Below, piece after piece: positions 34,871 through 44,334 of a stretch of DNA of 54,026 nucleotides. The notes under the pieces were generated by a model. The model ran no database searches and was not told the origin of the DNA. It saw only the letters and a program-made list of their open reading frames with translations. The position numbers and the translations under genes were made by a program. Within the stretch, counting starts at the first letter, position 1. Each line of letters starts with the position of its first letter. The DNA comes from Chamaesiphon sp. 336R_metabinner_41. Lineage in GTDB: Bacteria; Cyanobacteriota; Cyanobacteriia; Cyanobacteriales; Chamaesiphonaceae. Location of the stretch: contig JANYDE010000045.1 in the NCBI GenBank assembly GCA_025359915.1, positions 1-54,026 on the forward strand, in the 5' to 3' direction.

Positions 34871-37087
34871 TTTAAGATTCATTTTTGCCCGAACAATCTT
34901 AATCTCCTCATAGCTATAGTCGTCACCTAGATGTGCTTTGATTGGGGTGAGACGTTCGGCTCCGATGGTATTAATTGCTTGCTCGATCGCGATCGTTTTT
35001 GCTGGTGATACAATTCGATCGATCGTTACTTCATAGCCACACTCCAATAATTTAAGTAAATGATCGAAGATCGTGCTTTCCCGCATCGATCTTTTTTCAG
35101 CGATTTCGGCTAGGCTCACACCCCGTTGATACAAGTCCAATGTTTCTAGATGGGTATGAGATACATCTGTTTTTCTGGCGCGAGGCGGCGGTAATGGTGG
35201 GGTAGGATCTGATTCAGTTTGGACAGACAAGCCAGATTCGGCTCTAAAGGCTCTAATTTCGCCTGTGAACATTTCGCCATACTGAGCAAGTTTCCGTGCC
35301 CCTACGCCGGATATTTGGGCGAATTGGGCGAGAGTTTGGGGTTGTTGTTGTGCCATCAGTCTCAGACTGGAATCGGCAAAGATGACATAAGGGGGAACTT
35401 TAGTCGCATCTGCATATTGTTTGCGGAGTTTTTGAAGGCGATTGTAGAGAGCTTGAATTTCGGCGGTATTGGTACTAATGTCGCTAATTTCGGCGATAAC
35501 TTTGACAGGGGAGATGGCTATTTCTACTTTGCGCTGATTTTTGAGAATTTCCATGCTAGATGGATTGAGTGTCAAGACGGAATAACCGTCACTCGTTTCA
35601 TCGACTAAACCTTGATGAATCAGGGATCTACCCAACATCCGCCATTCATCGACGGTGCGCTCTTTGCCTATCCCATAGGTGGAAAGGGTGTCATGTCCAT
35701 TTTTCAAGACTCGATCGCTTTTAGATCCGCGCAAGACATCAATGGTGTAAGCTAATCCAAAGGTTTTCCCCCGTTGGCGTTCGTTGAAGCGATAAACGCA
35801 GGATAATAATTTTTGGGATTCGATCGTCCAGTCGGAAATCGGTCTAGGATATTTACAGTTATCGCAGTTATTGCAGTTACCAGGGAAGCTTTCGCCAAAG
35901 TAGCCTAATTGAATAATCCGGCGACATTCAGTGGCTTCGGCATAATTAATGACGCGGCGTAATTGTTGCTTGGCAATTAGCTGTTCTTCTTCGAGTGCTA
36001 ATCCAGTTTCTCGATCGACTTTTTGAGCGATTAAATATTCGATCGTCTTAATATCACCCATCCCAAAGTATAGGGTACAATGAGCTGGTTCGCCATCTCG
36101 TCCGGCGCGTCCTGATTCTTGATAATAACCCTCAATATTGCGCGGTAGATCGTAGTGAATTACAAACCGCACATCGGGTTTATTAATTCCCATTCCAAAG
36201 GCGACTGTGGCGATCATTAATTGGACATCGTCGCGGATAAAGCTATTCTGATTATTAGTCCGCGTCTGACTATCTAGTCCGGCATGATAAGGTAAAGCTT
36301 TGATGCCATCATGTTGGAGCTTGCTTGTCAGTTCATCTACTTTCTTCCGACTCAAACAATAGATAATTCCCGATCCGGCTGCCTGTTTTACCTGTGCGAG
36401 TAATTCTTTATATGGAGTCGTGCTTTTGCGCCGGACTTCATAATATAAATTCGGACGATTAAAACTAGCAACGTGAACAGATGGATCCTTGAGATCTAGC
36501 TGCTTGATTATATCCTGGCGAACACGATCTGTCGCCGTCGCTGTCAAACCCAACCAGGGAACCTTGGGAAAATAGTGACGTAATTGTGATAACTTGCGAT
36601 AATCAGGACGAAAATCATGACCCCATTCTGATACACAATGAGCCTCATCGATCGCAAAACCAGCAATCCCCACATCTTGATGTAAATCTACCAGAAAATT
36701 GCTAATAAACTCTTGATTCAACCGTTCGGGCGCAAGGTATAATAATTTAACCTCACCATTGTAAATAGCTGCTGCCCGCTCTCGTCTTTCTTCCGTCGAA
36801 ATGCTACTATTTAAAAAAGTTGCGGGAATGCCATTATCTGCCAATTGCTGCACCTGATCTTGCATCAAGGCAATTAAAGGCGATACAACAATAGTCACAC
36901 CCTGTTTTAGTAATGCTGGTAATTGAAAACATAGCGATTTACCACCACCCGTCGGCATGATCACTAATAAGTCGCGATTAGCTAAAGCCGTCGTAATAAT
37001 CTCTCGTTGTCCCGATCGAAACTCATCATACCCAAAATAATGTTTTAATGCTTGTTCGAGGGTATCGAATTGGGTAGATTCGAGCAT
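34856..37087 (-). CDS. recQ: ATP-dependent DNA helicase RecQ
   Basis: RecQ is a 3'-5' helicase for recombination and replication repair. The 743-residue protein has the motif 0 region FGYDEFRSGQREI, Walker A MPTGGGKSLCFQLPAL, DEAH in FAIDEAHCVSEWGHDFRPDYRKL, and motif VI YYQESGRAGRDGEPA. The zinc domain cysteines are in CRRIIQLGYFGESFPGNCNNCDNC, followed by the winged-helix RQC domain. An HRDC domain (about 540-620) follows, then a C-terminal helix-turn-helix (TLDLYQRGVSLAEIAEKRSMRESTIFDHLLKL). Its last residues come from a heptamer repeat. Confidence 0.97.
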   Translation of the reverse strand: MLESTQFDTLEQALKHYFGYDEFRSGQREIITTALANRDLLVIMPTGGGKSLCFQLPALLKQGVTIVVSPLIALMQDQVQQLADNGIPATFLNSSISTEERRERAAAIYNGEVKLLYLAPERLNQEFISNFLVDLHQDVGIAGFAIDEAHCVSEWGHDFRPDYRKLSQLRHYFPKVPWLGLTATATDRVRQDIIKQLDLKDPSVHVASFNRPNLYYEVRRKSTTPYKELLAQVKQAAGSGIIYCLSRKKVDELTSKLQHDGIKALPYHAGLDSQTRTNNQNSFIRDDVQLMIATVAFGMGINKPDVRFVIHYDLPRNIEGYYQESGRAGRDGEPAHCTLYFGMGDIKTIEYLIAQKVDRETGLALEEEQLIAKQQLRRVINYAEATECRRIIQLGYFGESFPGNCNNCDNCKYPRPISDWTIESQKLLSCVYRFNERQRGKTFGLAYTIDVLRGSKSDRVLKNGHDTLSTYGIGKERTVDEWRMLGRSLIHQGLVDETSDGYSVLTLNPSSMEILKNQRKVEIAISPVKVIAEISDISTNTAEIQALYNRLQKLRKQYADATKVPPYVIFADSSLRLMAQQQPQTLAQFAQISGVGARKLAQYGEMFTGEIRAFRAESGLSVQTESDPTPPLPPPRARKTDVSHTHLETLDLYQRGVSLAEIAEKRSMRESTIFDHLLKLLECGYEVTIDRIVSPAKTIAIEQAINTIGAERLTPIKAHLGDDYSYEEIKIVRAKMNLKLIDN

Positions 37088-37254
37088 AGAAGAGGGGATA
37101 GGGACTAGGGGATAGAGAAAATAGGCTTTCTAGAGATTTCCGATTAGCCATGTGAGAGATTATACAGTAGACTTCAATTTTTTATCTATTGTCTTTGTTT
37201 CTGAACAGCTAAATCACCGATACTCACTAACAGCTATACCCTAATCCCCATCCC

Positions 37255-37485
37255 CTAATGAGAATGATACAAAAAATCATCCGCCTCAATCCCTGTCTGC
37301 TTGAGGATCTGACGGAGAGTGCCTTCAGGCATATCACCATTATGATTGGGAACCGTGGTATACTTGCCGCTACCGTCATTAAACCAGATTTCGTGGCTAC
37401 CAGAAGCTTGACGATCGAGTGCAAATCCGTAGACTCGCAACACTTTCGCCACTTCACGATATCTGAAGCCAGATAACCTACCCAT
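37255..37485 (-). CDS. hicA: HicA-type mRNA interferase toxin
   Basis: HicA toxins cleave mRNA and have a small dsRNA-binding-like fold. The 76-residue protein matches: YREVAKVLRVYGFALDRQ, SGSHEIWFND with the catalytic His, YTTVPNHNGDMPEGTLRQILKQTGIEADDFL. ATG 37485 lies 6 bases after the hicB stop region, so the pair is one transcript with the antitoxin gene first. A second open frame over the same bases (start 37490) has no family features. Confidence 0.88.
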   Translation of the reverse strand: MGRLSGFRYREVAKVLRVYGFALDRQASGSHEIWFNDGSGKYTTVPNHNGDMPEGTLRQILKQTGIEADDFLYHSH

Positions 37486-37490
37486 TCCAC

Positions 37491-37778
37491 CTATCTAGTT
37501 AATACGAGAGAACAGTCAAATTCGTCCGCTAGCACCGGGAAATATTCGACAAATCGATTGCGCTCCGCCATTGCTGCGATTAGTTGCTTGGCGACATCTT
37601 GGGCAATTTCCAACGTTTCTGTCAGACTTGCTCCTTGAGCAATCAATCCAGGTAAAGCATCAGAAGTGGCTAAATAATAGCCTTCAGGCAGTTTCTCGAT
37701 GTGTACGTTAATTAATCTTTCCACTGAATTACAATCGCGCAATTTTAAAGTTTTTGTAAAAGTTTGGATCGAAGTCAA
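37491..37778 (-). CDS. HicB-like antitoxin (DUF1902 type)
   Basis: The 95-residue protein has the partial RNase H-like fold of HicB antitoxins: INVHIEKLPEGYYLATSDALPGLIAQGASLTETLEIAQDVAKQLI. A C-terminal DNA-binding domain is not evident, so it may not autoregulate by itself. It is upstream of hicA on the minus strand, the reverse of the commonest hicA-hicB order but frequent in cyanobacteria. Confidence 0.8.
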   Translation of the reverse strand: MTSIQTFTKTLKLRDCNSVERLINVHIEKLPEGYYLATSDALPGLIAQGASLTETLEIAQDVAKQLIAAMAERNRFVEYFPVLADEFDCSLVLTR

Positions 37779-37863
37779 GTAGTGTTACCCGAATAATATA
37801 GTCATGACTTAATTATCGCATATCTACCCAGACAGTAATAGTCAATAAATGTTGAAGTTGGTT

Positions 37864-38343
37864 TTATTTCAGTAACTTGGCGTACAGATTTTTGTACTGA
37901 GTATCCGATCTGTTACCTGGCTCGGCTTTCACTGAGGTGGAACCTAATAGTGTGGATAATTCTCCGATTAAATCCTGTTGTTCTTGGTGGAGAGCTTGTA
38001 ATCGATCGATAATCCGTTCGATCTGCTCTGGTGGCGCAGTTGGTATCATACTAGATTCTACTTGTTGCACTCTAGAGTTATTGTGCCCAAATATTCGCTC
38101 GATCGATCTCCACATCAATTTAAAAATTGGCTGGAGCAGTTTAAATGGTGTTTTGAGTAGAAATATCCATATTTGCTCAAATCCTCGCCCAATCGCCTTA
38201 ATTAACCCACTCAGAGCGAAGATTAGCAGCAGCAACAATCCTATTCCAGGGAGGGGATGGGATATCGCCCAAGCCAGATAGGGATGTGTGACCAACCAGT
38301 GCGTAAAATAGTTGGTGACTGCATGTTCGATCGATATATCCAT
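37864..38343 (-). CDS. Membrane protein of unknown function (159 aa)
   Basis: I do not recognise a named family. One or two hydrophobic segments lie at about 30-55 (PLPGIGLLLLLIFALSGLIKAI) and a weaker one at 58-72. A soluble helical tail follows, with EQIERIIDRLQALHQEQQDLIGELSTLLG, probably coiled-coil. The ATG is directly preceded by a heptanucleotide array, leaving no normal ribosome-binding site. hemA ends 71 bases upstream on the same strand. Confidence 0.7.
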   Translation of the reverse strand: MDISIEHAVTNYFTHWLVTHPYLAWAISHPLPGIGLLLLLIFALSGLIKAIGRGFEQIWIFLLKTPFKLLQPIFKLMWRSIERIFGHNNSRVQQVESSMIPTAPPEQIERIIDRLQALHQEQQDLIGELSTLLGSTSVKAEPGNRSDTQYKNLYAKLLK

Positions 38344-38377
38344 TTAGGCTTTAGGCTTTAGGCTTTAGGCTTTAGGG
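38343..38377. repeat. Heptanucleotide array TTTAGGC x4 plus TTTAGGG
   Basis: Four perfect TTTAGGC units and one TTTAGGG. On the minus strand the array runs directly into the ATG of the 159-residue membrane protein, sharing its first base. Confidence 0.95.
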
Positions 38378-38414
38378 AAAAAGGATAGATTTTCAATCCA
38401 AAATCCAAAATCCT

Positions 38415-39713
38415 CTATGCGTTAGTATTCGTACTAATCTGTTCGCTATCGAGATTGAATAATACCTGTAGGGTTTGGAGAGCTTTCCGGCGGGTGTCGA
38501 TATCTTCTTGAGCGCGGAGCTGCAATAAGGGATCGTGGAGAATTTTGTTAATTATACCTTTGGTCAGGGCTTCGATCGCTTCTTGATGACGTTCGCCAAA
38601 TTCAGAGCCTAGTCTAGATAAAGCTTTTTCCAATTCTTGCGTCCGAATGTTCTCCATTTTATCGCGCAAGCAGTTCATGGTGGGGACGGTTTCCAACAAT
38701 TGCCACCAGGTATCAAAGTTACCGACTTCCTCGTCGAGGATACCTTCGGCTTCTTGCGCCATTTGTTGGCGGCGTTCTTGATTTTGAGCTACTACTGCTT
38801 TGAGATCGTCTACGTTGAAGGCTTTAATATTTGCGAGGGTATTTACGTCGCTATCGACGTTACGCGGTACAGAGATGTCAAAGATCATCAGGGAGTGATG
38901 CGGATCTAGGACTGCTGCTAGTTTCGCGGCATTTAATAATGGTTCTGTGGCTGATGTACTAGTAAAGACGATCGTTGATGTCGAAATCGCGGTCATCATA
39001 TCACAAATCGGTTGCAATTGCAAGTCGATCTGCGTGAACATCTGTTTGAGTTCTTCGGCGCGTTTAGTCGATCGATTTAAAATGGTAATATCGGTAGAAC
39101 CTTTGGAAATCAGATGTTGTACTAATAGTCTGGACATCTTACCAGCACCTAAAATTGCTACCCGATGATTGGCAAAGTTACCGACTTTCATGTGAGCTAA
39201 TTCTACCGCAGCCGAGCTGATCGAAACTGCACCAGTACCAATACTAGTCTCGGTGCGGACTCGTTTTCCGGCTGTTAGAGCTTGTCTAAATAACCGATTC
39301 AGAATCGGTCCCATCCCTTGGTACTGTTGTCCTACTTTCTGGGTTTGTTTAACTTGGGCGAGGATTTGTCCTTCACCCAAAACCAGACTATCTAACCCGC
39401 CGGATACCCGCATCAAGTGCATCACAGCATCTTTATGGAGGAGAATAAATAAGTGTTGCTTGAGATCTTTGAGGGGGATCTTACTAAATTCTGCCAGAAA
39501 TTGGATCGCATCTTGGACACCTCGATCGGCAGTTGGCGAGACAATATAAATTTCTAAGCGATTGCAAGTACTGAGAATCGTCGCTTCTTTGATGTGGGGA
39601 TAATTGCAGAGGGTATGAATCGCTGCTTCCATCTGCGTATCGGGAACGCTGAGTTTTTCACGGATGTCTACAGGCGCGGTTTTGTGACTCAAACCGATAA
39701 CAGCAATATTCAT
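38415..39713 (-). CDS. hemA: Glutamyl-tRNA reductase
   Basis: HemA reduces glutamyl-tRNA(Glu) to glutamate-1-semialdehyde, the first committed step of chlorophyll, phycobilin and haem synthesis. The 432-residue protein starts [21 protein letters not shown]. It has the catalytic Cys in [13 protein letters not shown] (about residue 50), the substrate region [18 protein letters not shown], the NADPH-binding [13 protein letters not shown], and the C-terminal dimer domain. It is a single gene. The leader of about 330 bases to glpX holds repeats. Confidence 0.97.
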   Translation of the reverse strand: MNIAVIGLSHKTAPVDIREKLSVPDTQMEAAIHTLCNYPHIKEATILSTCNRLEIYIVSPTADRGVQDAIQFLAEFSKIPLKDLKQHLFILLHKDAVMHLMRVSGGLDSLVLGEGQILAQVKQTQKVGQQYQGMGPILNRLFRQALTAGKRVRTETSIGTGAVSISSAAVELAHMKVGNFANHRVAILGAGKMSRLLVQHLISKGSTDITILNRSTKRAEELKQMFTQIDLQLQPICDMMTAISTSTIVFTSTSATEPLLNAAKLAAVLDPHHSLMIFDISVPRNVDSDVNTLANIKAFNVDDLKAVVAQNQERRQQMAQEAEGILDEEVGNFDTWWQLLETVPTMNCLRDKMENIRTQELEKALSRLGSEFGERHQEAIEALTKGIINKILHDPLLQLRAQEDIDTRRKALQTLQVLFNLDSEQISTNTNA

Positions 39714-40045
39714 GTCTACTCCGCGTTCAAAAAAGTGAGGATCTTTAAAGTTTTGTTGTTTAAGTTACGGACATGTTCACCGTTGACAACGCACTATATG
39801 TAAATGCGATCAATGTTGTCGTAGTGGCAAAGTCTGGGCATTCTATCTAATTGCTGTCTATCTTGCGCTAATCTCTGAGACTTGTAAATGCTTTGTTATG
39901 GTTCTTCATGGGGAGTGCGTACACAATTTGAGTTGCTGCGTAGATTTGACCCACCCCGCCCTACGGGCACCCCTCCGAGGAGGGGATTTTCCACTCTAGC
40001 TTTTCTAGCTTTTCTAGCTCTTCTAGCTCTTCTAGCTCTTCTAGC
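39714..40045. other. Intergenic region between hemA and glpX
   Basis: No gene is supported in these 332 bases. The region contains the hemA upstream sequence, a dispersed element at 39928-39985 and a nine-base tandem array at 39994-40047 that abuts the glpX stop codon. Confidence 0.6.
39928..39985. repeat. Dispersed element, copy 1 (TTGAGTTGCTGCG head)
   Basis: The head TTGAGTTGCTGCGTAGAT (39928-39945) matches 51319-51336 at 17 of 18 positions. Both are followed by a CCCACCCC stretch and then a GC-rich hairpin; here CCCCTCC (39970-39976) pairs with GGAGGGG (39979-39985), followed by ATTTT. Confidence 0.7.
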
Positions 40046-40047
40046 CT
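39994..40047. repeat. Nine-base tandem array TTCTAGCTC
   Basis: Six units of nine bases: CTCTAGCTT, TTCTAGCTT, three times TTCTAGCTC, and TTCTAGCCT. The last unit enters the TAG stop codon of glpX (minus strand). Confidence 0.9.
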
Positions 40048-41083
40048 AGTGCAGGCTAACAGTTTGAGGATTACCAGTCATGTGAATGGTATCGACAAAA
40101 CGAGCGGTTTTGGATTGGCTGGAAATAACCAATGTGTGAGTACGTGCGCCACCTTTAAAGAAGCGAACGCCATCCATGATGTTACCGGAGGTGATGCCAG
40201 TACCAGCAAACAGAACGTTTTCGCCACAAGCGAGTTCTTCAGCAGTGTAGACTTTATCAGGATCGGTGATGCCCATCTCTAACAGACGAGCGATGTTAGC
40301 TTCTTTGCTTTCACCGATCAATCCAGTTTTGACGATCGCTGGATCGTAGATCAATTGTCCTTGGAAGTGAGCATCCAAGCAACGTAAGGCTGCTGCGGAA
40401 ATTACGCCTTCAGGAGCTGCGCCGATACCCATGAGGGCATGGATATTGGTTCCAGCGAATCCACAGTTGATGGCTGCGCCAACGTCACCGTCGCTGATTA
40501 GGGCTACACGAGCACCAGCAGCGCGGATTTCGGCAATCAGATCGTTGTGACGTTCGCGTTTCATGACGACGACAACGATTTCATCGATCGGCAGATCGAG
40601 ACATTCTGATAAGATTTTGAGGTTTTCAGTAGCAGATTTGTTGATATCTACTTTACCTTTAGCCGCAGGAGGCGCAGCGAGTTTCTTCATGTAGAAGTCA
40701 GGAGCTGCAAACAAACCACCTTTTTCGGAGATAGCGAGTACAGCCATCGAGCCAGGTTGTCCGTACGCACAAAGGTTGGTACCTTCGCAAGGATCGACAG
40801 CGATGTCGATTTCTACGAGTTCGTCAATGGTACACAAGTCAGCAGCATTTGGCTGAGAACAAATCCCAACTTCTTCGCCGATGTAGAGCATAGGCGCGTC
40901 ATCGCGTTCGCCTTCTCCGATCACGATCCGTCCGCGCATATGGATTTTGTTCATCCGTTCGCGCATTGCTTCAACGGCAACACGATCGGCTTCATTCTTG
41001 TCGCCCTTACCCATCAAGCGTGCTGATGCGATCGCTGCTTGCTCAACTACTTCGATAATTTCTAAACTTAAGCTATTGTCCAC
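40046..41083 (-). CDS. glpX: Class II fructose-1,6-/sedoheptulose-1,7-bisphosphatase
   Basis: In cyanobacteria this enzyme dephosphorylates both FBP and SBP in the Calvin cycle. The 345-residue protein is of GlpX type: [22 protein letters not shown], the metal site [36 protein letters not shown] with the D-P-x-E-G-T motif, [28 protein letters not shown], and [22 protein letters not shown]. Light and redox control is known for the family but is not visible here. Its stop lies in a nine-base repeat array. Confidence 0.96.
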   Translation of the reverse strand: MDNSLSLEIIEVVEQAAIASARLMGKGDKNEADRVAVEAMRERMNKIHMRGRIVIGEGERDDAPMLYIGEEVGICSQPNAADLCTIDELVEIDIAVDPCEGTNLCAYGQPGSMAVLAISEKGGLFAAPDFYMKKLAAPPAAKGKVDINKSATENLKILSECLDLPIDEIVVVVMKRERHNDLIAEIRAAGARVALISDGDVGAAINCGFAGTNIHALMGIGAAPEGVISAAALRCLDAHFQGQLIYDPAIVKTGLIGESKEANIARLLEMGITDPDKVYTAEELACGENVLFAGTGITSGNIMDGVRFFKGGARTHTLVISSQSKTARFVDTIHMTGNPQTVSLH

Positions 41084-41392
41084 TGCTAATTCGCTCCCAA
41101 AAGGGCTTTTTTATAGGGATTTCAGTCTCTAAGTCTACCAGAGTGAGGGGACACATAAGCGATGATCTGAATTTCGATCTGGCTGAAATTTGGAGGATCG
41201 ATCGATTCTGCTCAGTATTTTTGCGGACATTTACTTATGGCAGAAATCCTGAATTACCCAAAGATCCGTGAATCTTCGGCTGTCTAATCCAATTTTAGTG
41301 AGTATTAATGGGGGTGTATGGGTCGAGAGTAGAGCTAGATGTAGTGTGCTCTCGTGGCTATCTACACTATTGTTTATCGATCGGGATGTCCT
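41084..41392. other. Intergenic region between glpX and the CAP-domain gene
   Basis: Divergent promoters for both genes are expected here. I see only a 5-bp hairpin (AAGAT/ATCTT near 41260) and no convincing promoter or riboswitch. Confidence 0.4.
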
Positions 41393-42994
41393 ATGTCAAA
41401 TGCTACTGGCCAAGAGCAAGAATATCTAGAGCTAATTAATCGGATGAGGGCTGAACCTCGTGACGAGCTGGATTTATTGCTAAAGTCCACAGATCCAACT
41501 ACTCAAGCGAATATTGACAGTGCGCTAAAACAATTTGGGACGAATATCGACACAGTGAGAAGCCAATGGGGAAGTCTTACTTCAGCAGCACCATTAGCTT
41601 GGGCGAGTGAATTAAATGACTCAGCGGCTGCCCATAATCAATTGATGATTGCAGCTAACGTGCAGGCTCATACAGTCACGGGCGAAAAAGAGATTAAAGC
41701 ACGACTAGCTGATGCCAAGTATTTCAAGGACGATCTTTCTGACTGGAAGGCTGTTGGCGAAAATATTTATGCGGCTACGCCGTCAGTTGAATTCAGCCAT
41801 ACTGGTTTGGCGATTGATTGGGGTGCAGACGATCTGACAACTCCAGATATCATCGAAGCTGTTGATGGCATTCAAAATCCGGCAGGACATCGCACTACTC
41901 TTGTGTCTTCGGATTTTCGGGAGGTGGGGATTTCTATTACTACAGAAAACGATCCGAATACCGCAAATGTCGGACCGTTAGTTGTTACGCAAGACTTTGG
42001 AGATCGTGCGGCATTGAATGGTAAAGCTTACATTTTAGGTGTAGCTTTTGACGATGCTAATAATGATAAGTGGTATCAGGATGGCGAAGGAATCTCTACT
42101 GTCCAAGTCAAAATCACTAATGTCGATAGTAAAACTACTCAAACTGTAAATGTTAGTGCGACTGGTGGCTATCAACAACTAGTCGATCCTGGTAACTATC
42201 AAGTTGAATTTATCCGCGATGGTGTAGTCGTACAAACAAGAACTACGTCTATTTCCCAGTCAAAGCCCCAAAATATCAAACTAGATTTGGTAAGCTCTAA
42301 TCTAGTTTCAGATTTTCCGGTTCAGACAACTGTAGAGCCGCCTAATGTAATAGTAGAAAAACCATTTGTACCTGTGATAACTACAGATATGGTTAAGAGA
42401 ACTGTATCAGATAATAATACTCAAATCAATGATTTAGTTATCCCAGTTCTGAATTTTGGCGATCATCTTCAAAATGGTGAACCAGAACATCATCTGTTTG
42501 ATTTTAGCAAAGATTTTTCGCTAGCTGCTACCCCAGATCTGAAAGCAAAAACAATTACTGTTGATTTTGTGGAAGTTACGGCTGATGCTAGTTACCACAA
42601 CTATGCTGGACTATATCGCGTTGATGATGCTACTGGCAAAATTGGCGATCTAAATCCTGGGGATGCGGGATATATGATCGCGGCATTGAAGCGGAGTAAA
42701 GAGGCTGGTAAAGATGTCGAATTTGATCGCAAAGGAACATCCACCAAGAGTCTTGAAGGTGGATATATCTATGCACCTTTTGTCGTCGCAGATGGTACTG
42801 TTGACCAAGTGCTAAATAGCAAAGATCCGGCAACAGCATCCCATGTCTACTTCAATTACGTCAAGGCTAATTCTGATGGATACAACCACATCAAATCTTT
42901 GGGTGCGAATAAATTTGGGTTTGAAGATACTTTTGGTGGTGGAGACCAAGATCATAATGATTTAATCTTTAAAGTAGATGCTAAAATTGCCTAG
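41393..42994 (+). CDS. CAP-domain protein with SdrD-like and DUF4114 domains
   Basis: From ATG 41393 the protein has 533 residues (GTG 41354 would add 13). The N-terminal CAP/SCP domain has LELINRMRAEPRDELDLL, LNDSAAAHNQLMIA, the AHTVTGE and GENIYAATPS segments, and HRTTLVSSDFREVGISI. A SdrD B-like beta domain follows (GVAFDDANNDKWYQDGEGISTVQVKI, calcium-type acidic residues). The C-terminus is DUF4114-like: YNHIKSLGANKFGFEDTFGGGDQDHNDLIFKV. No signal peptide is present. Such acidic, Asp/Gly-rich proteins are often type I secretion substrates, so it is probably extracellular. That is inference. Confidence 0.82.
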   Translation: MSNATGQEQEYLELINRMRAEPRDELDLLLKSTDPTTQANIDSALKQFGTNIDTVRSQWGSLTSAAPLAWASELNDSAAAHNQLMIAANVQAHTVTGEKEIKARLADAKYFKDDLSDWKAVGENIYAATPSVEFSHTGLAIDWGADDLTTPDIIEAVDGIQNPAGHRTTLVSSDFREVGISITTENDPNTANVGPLVVTQDFGDRAALNGKAYILGVAFDDANNDKWYQDGEGISTVQVKITNVDSKTTQTVNVSATGGYQQLVDPGNYQVEFIRDGVVVQTRTTSISQSKPQNIKLDLVSSNLVSDFPVQTTVEPPNVIVEKPFVPVITTDMVKRTVSDNNTQINDLVIPVLNFGDHLQNGEPEHHLFDFSKDFSLAATPDLKAKTITVDFVEVTADASYHNYAGLYRVDDATGKIGDLNPGDAGYMIAALKRSKEAGKDVEFDRKGTSTKSLEGGYIYAPFVVADGTVDQVLNSKDPATASHVYFNYVKANSDGYNHIKSLGANKFGFEDTFGGGDQDHNDLIFKVDAKIA

Positions 42995-43016
42995 TAATTG
43001 GTGAATAGTCAATATA

Positions 43017-43045
43017 GATAGGGTGGGCAATTGCTCACCTTTATC
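43017..43045. repeat. Decayed copy of the GATAGGGTGGGCA hairpin
   Basis: The left arm GATAGGGTGGGCA is identical to that of the terminator at 19244-19256. The right arm TGCTCACCTTTATC differs by a substitution and an insertion. It lies between the CAP-domain gene and the convergent nucleotidyltransferase gene. Confidence 0.65.
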
Positions 43046-43063
43046 AATTATCAATCAATTAAT

Positions 43064-44155
43064 TCACCATCCTTGTTGTTCGACTAGTTCGATACAAAGT
43101 TGATTGATGGCTGGTAAATCTGGATGATGCGGAAGAATAGAAGTATCATAAGCTCGATCGAGTTCTGCAAACAAATTGTCAGCAATTTTGGTTACTTGCT
43201 CGTAGGTCAATTCACCATGTAAAATTGCTTTGAGTTGATCCGCATCGCCAGCATCCCGTCGATCGACATGTACCTCACTCGATCGTAATATTTCTAAGCC
43301 AGTACGTAATATTCTGATGCAGTGCATCGCATGTTTGAGATCGAAACCTGACTGTCTTTCCATCCCTGCGCGGGCAGGATTGCGATTAGTTTGCCAAGAT
43401 TGGTAAGCATTCCATTCCCGCAGTGCATTTCGATATTGCTGACTTTTTTGGAGTAGTTTAATAAAGTCACCACGACTATTAGTCAAGTTTTGGGTGTATT
43501 CAAGTACATCTTCAGTGAGATGATGTTGTTTCAACAATCCTTTATAATCGATATCTCCAGTTAATAGTTGGTGCAGCTCTTGAGCTTCAGCTAAATACTC
43601 GATTTTACCGCGTATTAAACTATAGAGATATTCGAGGAAGGCGTGCAATTCTTCTTTGCTGAGTGGATGCTCGGCTATCAGCCCAAACTTTTCAGGAGTT
43701 GGTTGTTCCGTAGGTGGATTTAATAGCCATTTTCGATGAGATTCAATCTTTTTGATTTGGGCGAAAGCATAACCAGAATAGGTGTGTTTTACCCGCTTGC
43801 TGAGAAACATCTGACGATGTTGAATCAGATATTCACCAACTGCTGTTTTGACGGGATATTGTTTGAGCCAGAGTAATTCCAAGATATTGGGATTAGCTCC
43901 AGTCAATAGTTGAATAAACTTTTTTAGCTCATAAATAACTGTATCTTTTTCTCGATCGAGAAAATTAAAAATTCCCATTTCTGTATCCCAACCAGTATCT
44001 TTTTGCTCGATCCGATCGAGACCTAAATAAGCTGATTTTCCGGCAATAAATACGCCCCGATAATCGAGATCTGATTCGGGGCGACTCAAGCCATAACCAT
44101 GACTACCAGCCAATCCGATTAAGATCGTGCGAGATTCGACTTCTAAGCGTTGCAT
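43064..44155 (-). CDS. RlaP-type predicted nucleotidyltransferase
   Basis: The 363-residue protein begins with a polymerase-beta-type nucleotidyltransferase core: ILIGLAGSHGYGLSRPESDLDYRGVFIA, with G-S, D-x-D metal ligands, and IYELKKFIQLLTGANPNILELLWL. The rest is helical (AEHPLSKEELHAFLEYLYSLIRGKIEYL; GFDLKHAMHCIRILRTGLEIL). This matches the predicted nucleotidyltransferases first noted as RNA-ligase-associated (RlaP). No RNA ligase gene is nearby. The reaction and substrate are unknown. It may modify RNA or protein. Confidence 0.82.
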   Translation of the reverse strand: MQRLEVESRTILIGLAGSHGYGLSRPESDLDYRGVFIAGKSAYLGLDRIEQKDTGWDTEMGIFNFLDREKDTVIYELKKFIQLLTGANPNILELLWLKQYPVKTAVGEYLIQHRQMFLSKRVKHTYSGYAFAQIKKIESHRKWLLNPPTEQPTPEKFGLIAEHPLSKEELHAFLEYLYSLIRGKIEYLAEAQELHQLLTGDIDYKGLLKQHHLTEDVLEYTQNLTNSRGDFIKLLQKSQQYRNALREWNAYQSWQTNRNPARAGMERQSGFDLKHAMHCIRILRTGLEILRSSEVHVDRRDAGDADQLKAILHGELTYEQVTKIADNLFAELDRAYDTSILPHHPDLPAINQLCIELVEQQGW

Positions 44156-44334
44156 TTTTGATGATGAAGATGTGGAGACTGTGAAACTGAAGGGGTACGA
44201 TCGAGCGAGATGTGGGAATACTAAGTATAAGTAGATAGATTACCGCTTAGACCATTATCTGTAAACCCAACAGTGTGGCACAATAAATAGGTAGGTCTAG
44301 TATCTACATCCGCTGCTCATCTGATGTATTACCC

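Noticed and set aside
37227-37490. Alternative minus-strand ORF over hicA starting GTG at 37490
   Set aside because: Its product has no HicA features, whereas the overlapping frame matches HicA over its whole length.
40046-40062. GCAGGCTAAC shared with the 21-bp inverted repeat at 34.2 kb
   Set aside because: At 40 kb it lies inside the conserved end of glpX (codons for TVSLH), and only about ten bases match, so chance is likely.
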